Assembly: GCA_903828035.1 (NCBI GenBank)
Contig: CAIKKV010000407.1
Location: forward strand, 1 to 5,795
Length of the DNA stretch: 5,795 bases
Direction: 5' to 3'
Source of the DNA: an uncultured bacterium
GTDB lineage: Bacteria > Verrucomicrobiota > Kiritimatiellia > CAIKKV01
Translations under genes and position numbers: made by a program
The notes under the pieces: generated by a model
Told to the model about the DNA's origin: nothing
What the model saw: only the letters and a program-made list of their open reading frames with translations
Database searches by the model: none
Shown: positions 1 to 5,795 of the stretch, piece by piece
How positions within the stretch are numbered: the first letter of the stretch is position 1
Layout of the letters: every line of letters starts with the position of its first letter

Positions 1-1790
1 CCGGAGATCGAGTCGGAGAAGAAAAACGTCTTGCTGTAGACGCCCGGGGACTTCAGGAAGTCCGCGGCGGGCAGGAAGCCCGAGTCGCGCAGCTTTCCGC
101 TGTCATTCCATACCTCGACCTGGAATTGTGAAGCCGCTTCGCTGGGGTCCGTCCAGACGAACTCCACGGTGTTGGCGACGAGATCGCCCCCGGGCTCCAC
201 CAGCCCCGGGCGGCCCGGCACCTTGACCTGGAAGTAGGAGACGGACGTATAGTTCGCCTTGGCGCCGTCGTAATCCGTCACCGACCAGCGATAAGCGCCG
301 TTCGCCAGGTCGACCGTAGGCACCCAGGACGGGGTTTCGCCCGAGGGAACCTGGCTGACCCAGCGTTCGCGGACAACCTCGAACCCGCGGGTCTGCTGGT
401 TGTAGAGCGACACCTTGAGCAGGTACTTGGTCGTATCCTTTGAGCGGGACCACCGGAAGCTGGCGGGGGATTGATCCAGCGTGTTGTCTCCGGTGGGCCG
501 CATCTGGCGGTTCACCTCGAACGTCACCGGTTCGCTCCACATGCCGTTGCCCGCGCTGTTTTGGGGCTGAACGAAGGCCGTGTAGTAGCCCGGCCAGAAG
601 TTGGCGTTCATCGAGGCGTTGGTGTCGGCGATATTGAAGAGCGAGTCGAACACGGAGCCATTGTGCAGGACCTTGAGCTTGTAGAACGTGGCGCCTTCCG
701 CCCCGCTCCAGGAGAAGCCGATGGTCTGGACGCCCGGATTGAAGTCGGCGTTGGCTTCCGGACTGGTGATCCTGGTGAGGCCCGGCACGCCGATCTGGAA
801 GGAGAGCTCGGGGCTATAGGGGCTTGAGACCGTGTGGTCCGTCAGCACGCGGGAGGCGAGGACGCGCCAGGAGTAGAAGCCCGCCGGCAGCGAGGCCGTC
901 CAGCTGACCGTGTGGAGGTTCGAGGCGACTTTCAGGGTTCCGAGCACCTCGGAGTCCTGGATGAGCTCGATCGTGTAGCGGGTGGTCGCCGGATCCGAGC
1001 CGGTCCAGGTGAAGCTGGGGGTGGAGGGCGCGGAGGCGGTGCGGCCGGCGGGCGACACGGTTTCGGGCGTAGCGGGCGGGATGGTGAAGGCTTTCGCGGG
1101 GGAATAGGGGCTGGCGCTGAAGGCGCCGCCCTCTTTCACGCGCCAGGTGTAGTCGCCCACGGCCAGGTCGGAGCTGGGCGTCCACGTGATGCCGCTGACG
1201 GGCACGAGCGGCTGTTCGACGCCGTCGCGGAGGATCTTGACGGTATAGAGGGGGACCTTCGTGTTGGTCCAGCGGAACGCCGGCGTGCGGTCGGTCTGGA
1301 CGCCCGCGGGCGCGAGGGCGTCGAGCGTGGAGACGAAGATTTTGCGGTAGCGCGAGCCGTTGCTGTAGTAAACGAGGTGAATGTTCCCGTCGCGGTCCGT
1401 GGCGGCGGCGGCGGTGCGGCCGGGGGTCACGTCGATGATTTTTCCGGCGACGCCCTTCTTGGAAACGTAGCAGGTCTTGATCATGCCGCCCTTGGTCCAG
1501 AAGAAGAACGCGCCGCCGGAGGGGCCCGGAGCGGGGGCGATGGCGGAGCCGTGCCGCGGTTCGAACGTGCAATCGGTATCGAGCGCCTTCAGGAAGCTGG
1601 TCGGGATCAGCATCTTGGTGCCGTCCCAGATATTGATGCACATCTTGCCGTAGAAAACGGTGGTGATGTAGCAGACATTCGGATCGGAGAGATCGGGCAT
1701 GACTCCCGGATGGTGGTAGTCGTCGCCCATGATTTTGTAGGGGCCGTAGTCGGCCCAGACGATCGGCCCCCGGCCAGCCTTGTAGCGGGC
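1..1790 (-). repeat. Diverged paralogous segment, left copy (pairs with 4002-5795)
   Basis: The encoded residues 243-838 of the left-hand gene align end to end with the segment encoded by 4002-5795 (about 596 versus 598 residues), with only tiny indels. A hand count over the first module gives about 47 identical residues of 90. The same modules occur in the same order. The offset between copies is about 4.0 kb in the same orientation, which indicates an old tandem gene duplication. Confidence 0.8.
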
Positions 1791-2516
1791 GGAGTTCTGA
1801 TAGCTGGCGGAAATCGCGCTGCTTCCGTTCATGGCGGTGTGCCAGATGCCGTCGGGGTAAATGGTCTTGTCGCCCTTCACGGAGAAGCGGGGGGCGAAAG
1901 AGCCGACGCGGGCGCGGACTTTCTCGCCGCCGTGACCGCCGTTGATGGAGCCTTCGGCGATGACCGATCCGCTGGAGTTCAGGACGTTATAATTGCCGAA
2001 GGTGCCGATGACGACGCCCTGGTCGGGGTACTTGGCATCGGTGGTCACCACGCCCATGCCCTTGTAGACGTTGACATGGCGGAAGAACTGCTCGGGCGGG
2101 GTCGGATCGGTGGACACATCGCGGAAGCACCAGATTCCCTGGCCGAGCATCGTTCCGAACTCCTTGCAGCCGAACTTGCAGGAGATCCAGGAGCGGTCCT
2201 TGCCGTCGATTTCGATCTGTCCAATGTATAGGCGGGAGGCGTTGTAGCGGCCGCCCTTGGCTCCAACCGCGAAGACGCCGCCGTACCACTTCCCGTCGAC
2301 CTTGTCGTACTTCATGAAGCGGGAATTTCCGCCGGCATCGCAGACGAAGTGGGGTTGATTTTTGGAATCGGTGGAAATGGAGGGGCGATCCATAAAATCG
2401 GACGAGACGAACTCTTCGGCTCCGATTTTGTTGATCTGGGCCGATTGCCCATGTGCCATGGATGCAATCAAAGTTAAGCTGGATGTTAGTCCTATAAACT
2501 TATGATACCAAGACAT
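1..2516 (-). CDS. Secreted beta-propeller / fibronectin-III-like multi-module protein, 3' end outside window
   Basis: The frame is open from the ATG at 2516-2514 to the left edge, giving 838 residues without a stop. Residues 1-23 look like a signal peptide (Lys6, hydrophobic FIGLTSSLTLIASM, cleavage near AHG/Q). Residues about 44-396 hold seven repeats of 45-60 residues that read as propeller blades, e.g. RPSISTDSKNQPHFVC (44), HPGVMPDLSDPNVCYI (269) and the last with DRDGNIHLVYYSNG (374). Fibronectin-III-like modules follow at about 402-480, 481-576, 577-668, 669-766 and 767 to the edge; most have an early FxW and a later GxYxWRV-type strand. The paralogue at 3657-5795 predicts about 113 more residues, completing module 5 and adding a sixth. 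No sialidase Asp-box, catalytic motif or surface anchor is seen. Export is well supported. A glycan- or protein-binding (adhesin-like) role is inference. The start is set by a 7-nt-spaced Shine-Dalgarno and the signal peptide. The first codons are AT-rich (6 of codons 2-19 end in G/C), unlike the GC-rich remainder. Confidence 0.88.
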   Translation of the reverse strand, partial: MSWYHKFIGLTSSLTLIASMAHGQSAQINKIGAEEFVSSDFMDRPSISTDSKNQPHFVCDAGGNSRFMKYDKVDGKWYGGVFAVGAKGGRYNASRLYIGQIEIDGKDRSWISCKFGCKEFGTMLGQGIWCFRDVSTDPTPPEQFFRHVNVYKGMGVVTTDAKYPDQGVVIGTFGNYNVLNSSGSVIAEGSINGGHGGEKVRARVGSFAPRFSVKGDKTIYPDGIWHTAMNGSSAISASYQNSARYKAGRGPIVWADYGPYKIMGDDYHHPGVMPDLSDPNVCYITTVFYGKMCINIWDGTKMLIPTSFLKALDTDCTFEPRHGSAIAPAPGPSGGAFFFWTKGGMIKTCYVSKKGVAGKIIDVTPGRTAAAATDRDGNIHLVYYSNGSRYRKIFVSTLDALAPAGVQTDRTPAFRWTNTKVPLYTVKILRDGVEQPLVPVSGITWTPSSDLAVGDYTWRVKEGGAFSASPYSPAKAFTIPPATPETVSPAGRTASAPSTPSFTWTGSDPATTRYTIELIQDSEVLGTLKVASNLHTVSWTASLPAGFYSWRVLASRVLTDHTVSSPYSPELSFQIGVPGLTRITSPEANADFNPGVQTIGFSWSGAEGATFYKLKVLHNGSVFDSLFNIADTNASMNANFWPGYYTAFVQPQNSAGNGMWSEPVTFEVNRQMRPTGDNTLDQSPASFRWSRSKDTTKYLLKVSLYNQQTRGFEVVRERWVSQVPSGETPSWVPTVDLANGAYRWSVTDYDGAKANYTSVSYFQVKVPGRPGLVEPGGDLVANTVEFVWTDPSEAASQFQVEVWNDSGKLRDSGFLPAADFLKSPGVYSKTFFFSDSIS

Positions 2517-2523
2517 AGCTTAT

Positions 2524-2530
2524 CCCTCTC
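2524..2530 (-). promoter_or_regulatory. Shine-Dalgarno site of the left-hand propeller/FnIII gene
   Basis: The minus strand reads GAGAGGG followed by 7 nt (ATAAGCT) and then ATG at 2516. Motif and spacing are close to ideal, and this fixes the start upstream of a credible signal peptide. It argues against the in-frame internal Met codons at residues 20 and 42, which would truncate or remove that peptide. Confidence 0.75.
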
Positions 2531-2571
2531 TTGTATATAAACGTTCTCTAAGGAAGTAGCGTAGACACCGT

Positions 2572-2600
2572 AAGATAACGGATTACGACTTTAGTGTCAA
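2572..2600 (-). promoter_or_regulatory. Sigma70-type promoter for the left-hand propeller/FnIII gene
   Basis: On the minus strand a perfect -35 box TTGACA (2595-2600) is followed by a 17-bp spacer and TATCTT (2572-2577; 4 of 6 matches to TATAAT). Transcription would start near 2565, leaving a leader of about 49 nt that contains the Shine-Dalgarno. The -10 hexamer sits in the centre of a small inverted repeat, CCGT-TATCTT-ACGG (2568-2581), whose meaning is unclear. The promoter begins only 35 bp past the stop codon of the barrel gene, so this gene can be transcribed independently of it. It is called from sequence only; read-through from upstream is not excluded. Confidence 0.65.
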
Positions 2601-2635
2601 TATTTATGATAAAAAGCGAAAAGAATTATCAAACT

Positions 2636-3556
2636 TTAGAAAGTCCAGCGAAGTCCGGCGCCATAGCCGACGTTGCTCATGGGGAACTTGGCTTCCTGGG
2701 ACTCAAAGACATTTCCGCCGAATGAAAGATTGTATGTGACGCCCACTTCCTGGACTTCCATGTTTTGGACAAAAATGTTGAAATCGAGATGGTCGGTGAG
2801 GCGGATTTCGAGGCCGGCCGTCAGGATCAGCGCCGTCGTGTCATCCAGGAGGATCTCCCGGCGATAGCCATGGTTGGGCCAGGGAGGGCTTCCCGCCGCC
2901 ACCCAGGCGTCGTAATCGGCCTGCTTGGTCGTGCCGCCGAATCCATTGTACCACGTGGGGTTGTGCTCAAAGGTGGAGGTCAGCCACGCATAGCCGATTC
3001 CGGCCGTGGGCGTGAGCCGGGTCTGGTTGGGCAGGCGCAGCAGCAGGCTGAGCTGGGGGCCCATGAGGTCGATGTTGCCATCGGAATGGTTGTCGTAGCT
3101 GGTGGTGCTGGTCTGCGCGCGGACCTGCTCCCAGTTGAAGCGGAGCCCGGCATAGGGATTGGCCAGCCACTCGAAGGTCAGCCAGGTCAGCGCGTCGTAA
3201 TCCCGCTGTTCGTTCAGCTCGGTAATGCTGCCGAGAAAGGAGTTGTCCAGCGAGCGCTTGCTGTCGGTCAGCCGGACCTGCCGGTAGCGGACGCCCACTC
3301 GCAGGTGATCGTGCAGGACATCGGAGGTTCTTTCCCAGGCTGTTTCGGCCCACAAGGGCCATGCCACGGTATCAACCAGGGGATCGTCCTCTTTCGGGGC
3401 GGAATCGACAGCGGGGGGAAGCACGAGGGCGGCCGGCGGGATAATAGCGGCGCCGCCATCCGGAGCCGGGGCCTCGATTGGCGCGTCCGCCGGCAACCCG
3501 ATCGCCGGAAGGATGGAAAGGCAGCAACATAGGATAATAACGAGATACCGAGACAT
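2636..3556 (-). CDS. Small outer-membrane beta-barrel protein (OmpW/OmpA-barrel-like), hypothetical
   Basis: This is a complete gene of 306 codons plus TAA. Residues 1 to about 20 form a signal peptide (Arg3, then hydrophobic LVIILCCCLSILPAIG). Residues about 22-59 are a Pro/Ala-rich linker, followed by a Trp-rich stretch (62-83). From about 84 on the protein shows alternating hydrophobic/polar strands typical of a barrel: 84-96, 124-149, 165-196, 240-281 and 293-306. The final residues GLRWTF end in Phe, the usual C-terminal signal recognised by the BAM machinery. By length and strand number an 8-stranded barrel is plausible. No plug, TonB box or enzymatic motif is visible, so the cargo or role is unknown. 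It lies between two paralogous secreted proteins with gaps of 100 and 119 bp, which makes a role in their display or retention a reasonable guess. The start is supported by AAGGAG 7 nt upstream. The Cys triplet at 10-12 is not a proper lipobox. Confidence 0.85.
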   Translation of the reverse strand: MSRYLVIILCCCLSILPAIGLPADAPIEAPAPDGGAAIIPPAALVLPPAVDSAPKEDDPLVDTVAWPLWAETAWERTSDVLHDHLRVGVRYRQVRLTDSKRSLDNSFLGSITELNEQRDYDALTWLTFEWLANPYAGLRFNWEQVRAQTSTTSYDNHSDGNIDLMGPQLSLLLRLPNQTRLTPTAGIGYAWLTSTFEHNPTWYNGFGGTTKQADYDAWVAAGSPPWPNHGYRREILLDDTTALILTAGLEIRLTDHLDFNIFVQNMEVQEVGVTYNLSFGGNVFESQEAKFPMSNVGYGAGLRWTF

Positions 3557-3563
3557 GCGCCGG

Positions 3564-3569
3564 CTCCTT
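3564..3569 (-). promoter_or_regulatory. Shine-Dalgarno site of the outer-membrane barrel gene
   Basis: The minus strand reads AAGGAG, then 7 nt (CCGGCGC), then ATG at 3556. This near-consensus site with ideal spacing decides the start of the barrel gene. Confidence 0.8.
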
Positions 3570-3582
3570 GAAATTGTTTGTA

Positions 3583-3611
3583 ATAATACGTGTGCTGAAG
3601 CCCTGGAACAA
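3583..3611 (-). promoter_or_regulatory. Candidate sigma70-type promoter of the outer-membrane barrel gene
   Basis: On the minus strand TATTAT (3583-3588; 5 of 6 matches to TATAAT) lies 17 bp downstream of TTGTTC (3606-3611; only TTG matches the -35 consensus). Transcription would begin near 3576, giving a leader of about 20 nt with the Shine-Dalgarno inside it. The weak -35 would fit a regulated promoter, and an inverted repeat overlaps it. Confidence is limited by the poor -35 box. Confidence 0.42.
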
Positions 3612-3616
3612 GCACA
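3591..3616. repeat. Inverted repeat TGTGCT-N14-AGCACA, possible operator
   Basis: The plus strand carries TGTGCT at 3591-3596 and its exact reverse complement AGCACA at 3611-3616, with half-sites 20 bp apart start to start (about two helical turns). It overlaps the -35 box and spacer of the candidate promoter of the barrel gene, which is where a repressor site would be expected. The arms are only 6 bp and it is not followed by a T-run, so it is not a terminator. It could be chance. Confidence 0.3.
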
Positions 3617-3656
3617 AAGTCTATCCGCGGGAGGCTCTTGGGGCGGTCACGCTTGC

Positions 3657-5795
3657 TCAGAAAGCCGTAAAGGACCTGCTGGCCCAGCGGCTCCAGCCCG
3701 TTTCTCCGGCGCGGACCTGGATGGTGTAGGCGCCGGCGGCGGGGGGCGCCCATATCAAGTTTGTTCCCGAGAGCTGTTCGCTGGCAATCGTGCGGGTGCC
3801 TTGAAGGATTTGGGCTTCATACCGGGCGGCGTTGCTCACGGCGCCCCACGTCACCGGCTGGTCCGTCCCGACCGCTCCCGTGGCCCCGACCGCGGGCATC
3901 GTCAGTTCCGGGACAGCCAGGGCGCCGAGCGTGAAGGAGGCTTCCTTCCACGGGCCCGAACCGAGGCCGTTGCGGCTACGCATGCGCCAGGTGTAGGCGC
4001 CGGTTTCGGTGTCGTCGAAGTTGAACGTCTTCGTGAAAGAGCCCTTGCCATCCTGCAGAAGCGCGGCGCGGGTCCATTCAATAGTCTTCACCAGCGCGGC
4101 GCCCTTCCAGATTTGCAGGACAAACTCCTCGGCGAAGGCGCTGGGGTCATCCCAGGTGAAAGGCAGCTGCCGCTGCCCGGCAACGCCATCGGCGGGCGAG
4201 AGCAGCAAGGGCGAGCCCGGCACGCGGATCTGGAAGTAGTCGACCGAGGTGTAGCCGCCCTTTTTAATAGTGTAGTCGGTGACGGTCCACCGGTAGGCGC
4301 CGTCGCCGAGCGTGATGGCGGGTGTCCAGCGCGGCGTGATGCCTCCGGCTGTCTGCGGAATCCAGACCTCGCGAAGGAGCACGAACTTCTGCCTGGCCTT
4401 GTCGTAGAGCGAGAGCTTGACCAGGTAGCGCGTGGCGCTCCGGGAGCGGGTCCACTCGAAGCTGCGCGGCCGGCTTGAGAGCGTGCGGCCGTTGCCGGGG
4501 GTCATCTGGCGGGTCACGATAAACGTGCGGGCCGGCGACCAGGGGCCTCTTCCGTAGGCGTTGACCGACTGGACGAACAGGGAGTAGTAGCCGGGCTGGA
4601 ACGCCTTGGTCAGCTGATAGTGGACCGAGGCGTGATTGTCCACGCGTTCAAGCAATTCGCCGTTGAAAAGCACCTTGAGCGAGTAGGAGGAGGCGCCCTC
4701 GGCCGCTGTCCAGGCGCAGGTGACGACGCCCCAGCCGGGGTCGAAGGCCTGGAGGCGGAAGGGCTTCGTAAACGCACAGGCGCCCGGGACGGCCACCTGG
4801 AAGCCGAGGGCGGGGCTCCAGTCGCTGGAGACGCTGTGATCGGTCAGGGAGCGGGTGGCCCGGATCTGCCACGTATAGCCGCCGGCGGCCAGCGCCCGGT
4901 CCCAGCGGGCCGAGGTCACATGCCCGGTGACGGATAGCGTGTCGACCAGGTCGCCCTGGGAGAACAGCTGGATGAGGAACCGGTTGGCTTTGGGATCAAC
5001 GCCGGTCCACTGGAAAGTGGGCCGGATGGGCGCCGTGGGAAGGCGGGTGGCAGGCCCTTCGGGAACGGGCATGGCGGGCGGAATCTGGAAGGCCAGGGAT
5101 TTGGTCCACTTGCCCGTGCCGGTGGGCCTGCCCTCCTTCACGCGCCAGGTGTAGTCGCCCACGGCAAGATCGGCCGACGGCCTCCAGATGTTCGAGGCGC
5201 AGGTTTGCAGCGGGAGCGCCACGCCGTCGCGCTTGATTTCCAGGGTGTAGACGGCCGACTTGGTGCTGCTCCAGCGGAAGCGGGGCGTGCGGGTGGCGGT
5301 CACCCGGTTCTTGGGCTCGAGCCCCTGGAGGGTGGAGACCCAGATTTTGCGGTAGCAGATGCCCTTGTTGTAATAGACGAGATGGATGTTGCCGTAGCGG
5401 TCCGTGGTCACGCCCGGCGAGCGGCCGGTGGCCACGATCACGGGCGGGGTGGAGACGCCGCGCTGGGACATGTAGCACATCTTGATGACGTTGTCGTCCG
5501 CATCCCAGAAGACAAAGGTGCCGCCGGTCACGGCCGGGGCGAACTGGACGGACTGGCGCCGGCCAAACAGGGCGTTGAAATCGAGCACCTTGAGCGAGTA
5601 GGGGTTGAAGAGCATCCGGCTTCCATCCCAGACGTTGATGCAGAGGCTGCCGCTGCCGTACACGCAGCCCATATAGGCGATGCGCGGGTCGTCGAGGTCG
5701 GTTCCCAGGCCCGGATGGCAGTAGTCGTCGCTCATCCGGGAATAGACGCGGTATTCGGCCCACGTGACGGGCTTGAGCCCGGCCTTGTAGCGCAG
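3657..5795 (-). CDS. Secreted beta-propeller / fibronectin-III-like multi-module protein, 5' end outside window
   Basis: The frame runs from the right edge to a TGA at 3657-3659, giving 712 residues. The Met at 5735 is internal: the 20 codons before it (LRYKAG...TWAEY) align with residues 243-262 of the left-hand gene product (ARYKAG...VWADY). Residues 1 to about 157 are the last three propeller-like repeats, ending in TDRYGNIHLVYY. Six fibronectin-III-like modules follow at about 158-238, 239-335, 336-427, 428-525, 526-624 and 625-712. Signature segments include DLAVGDYTWRVKEG (module 1), LTDHSVSSDWSP (module 2) and GAYRWTVTDY (module 4). The protein stops directly after the last strand (WASRSFTAF), with no PEP-CTERM, LPXTG, autotransporter or type IX sorting domain. 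Its missing N-terminus should carry a signal peptide and about four more blades, as in the paralogue. Its role is probably extracellular binding or adhesion (inference). It lies 100 bp upstream of the barrel gene. Confidence 0.87.
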   Translation of the reverse strand: MRYKAGLKPVTWAEYRVYSRMSDDYCHPGLGTDLDDPRIAYMGCVYGSGSLCINVWDGSRMLFNPYSLKVLDFNALFGRRQSVQFAPAVTGGTFVFWDADDNVIKMCYMSQRGVSTPPVIVATGRSPGVTTDRYGNIHLVYYNKGICYRKIWVSTLQGLEPKNRVTATRTPRFRWSSTKSAVYTLEIKRDGVALPLQTCASNIWRPSADLAVGDYTWRVKEGRPTGTGKWTKSLAFQIPPAMPVPEGPATRLPTAPIRPTFQWTGVDPKANRFLIQLFSQGDLVDTLSVTGHVTSARWDRALAAGGYTWQIRATRSLTDHSVSSDWSPALGFQVAVPGACAFTKPFRLQAFDPGWGVVTCAWTAAEGASSYSLKVLFNGELLERVDNHASVHYQLTKAFQPGYYSLFVQSVNAYGRGPWSPARTFIVTRQMTPGNGRTLSSRPRSFEWTRSRSATRYLVKLSLYDKARQKFVLLREVWIPQTAGGITPRWTPAITLGDGAYRWTVTDYTIKKGGYTSVDYFQIRVPGSPLLLSPADGVAGQRQLPFTWDDPSAFAEEFVLQIWKGAALVKTIEWTRAALLQDGKGSFTKTFNFDDTETGAYTWRMRSRNGLGSGPWKEASFTLGALAVPELTMPAVGATGAVGTDQPVTWGAVSNAARYEAQILQGTRTIASEQLSGTNLIWAPPAAGAYTIQVRAGETGWSRWASRSFTAF
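4002..5795 (-). repeat. Diverged paralogous segment, right copy (pairs with 1-1790)
   Basis: This is the counterpart of the left copy. It begins at the propeller segment LRYKAG and runs to module 5 (SFTKTFNFDDTET), where the left copy leaves the window at YSKTFFFSDSIS. Similarity is clear at protein level throughout but patchy at DNA level, with one notable 29-bp identical block. Confidence 0.8.

Noticed and set aside
1401..1414. GGC triplet run as a phase-variable repeat
   Set aside because: It has fewer than five units, triplet changes would not shift frame, and it only encodes a short Ala run absent from the paralogue.
834..2231. 465-codon open frame on the plus strand, antisense to the left-hand propeller/FnIII gene
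   Set aside because: It lies fully opposite a well-supported coding frame with paralogue support. Its product is Gly/Ala/Arg/Val-rich low-complexity sequence typical of an antisense shadow in GC-rich DNA, and no start context was seen.
2608..2630. GATAA...TTATC palindrome just after the barrel gene stop, as a terminator
   Set aside because: The arms are only 5 bp, AT-rich and 13 nt apart, with no GC stem or proper T-tract, so a stable intrinsic terminator is not supported.
3520..3530. Cys triplet in the barrel protein signal peptide as a lipobox
   Set aside because: The cysteines at 10-12 sit inside the hydrophobic core, too near the N-terminus and without the usual L-A/S-G/A-C context; a barrel with C-terminal Phe does not need lipidation.
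2765..4478. Plus-strand open frames at 2765-3532 and 3513-4478
   Set aside because: They are antisense to the barrel gene and to the right-hand large gene, have biased shadow-type composition and no domain or signal, and their overlap with clear genes makes them unlikely.
5733..5735. ATG at 5735 as the true start of the right-hand large gene
   Set aside because: The frame stays open upstream to the window edge, and those 20 codons match the paralogue, so the gene begins beyond the window.

Overview
The window is a GC-rich stretch of a Gram-negative bacterial chromosome in which all genes lie on the minus strand. In transcription order (right to left) there are three genes. The first encodes a large secreted-type protein and has lost its 5' end at the right edge (3657-5795). 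The second encodes a complete small outer-membrane beta-barrel protein (2636-3556). The third encodes another large secreted protein, has its own signal peptide, and loses its 3' end at the left edge (1-2516). The Gram-negative assignment rests on the barrel protein, which ends in a terminal Phe after alternating aromatic/hydrophobic strands. The style of the large proteins (beta-propeller plus fibronectin-III-like modules, high GC) would suit the PVC group (Verrucomicrobiota, Kiritimatiellota, Lentisphaerota) or a similar lineage. That is an impression only, since no taxonomic marker is present.

The two large genes are paralogues. They align co-linearly, almost without gaps, from the middle of a seven-repeat propeller-like region through an array of fibronectin-III-like modules. 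Each module resembles its positional counterpart in the other protein more than its own neighbours. This points to duplication of a whole gene, with a unit offset of about 4.0 kb that would also include the barrel gene. The complete protein would be about 950 residues: signal peptide, propeller of about 375 residues, then six modules of about 80-100 residues.

The intergenic gaps are short (100 and 119 bp). Each holds a good Shine-Dalgarno sequence 7 nt from its start codon and a plausible sigma70-type promoter. The one upstream of the left-hand gene is strong-looking (TTGACA, 17-bp spacer, TATCTT). The genes may therefore be transcribed separately even though they are co-oriented. A 6-bp-arm inverted repeat overlaps the candidate promoter of the barrel gene and could be an operator.

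The working model is inference: two exported, multi-domain binding or adhesin-like proteins with an outer-membrane barrel encoded between them that could help display or retain them. No catalytic motif, anchoring domain or recognised system supports a more precise function. No RNA gene, mobile element, CRISPR array or convincing terminator was seen.
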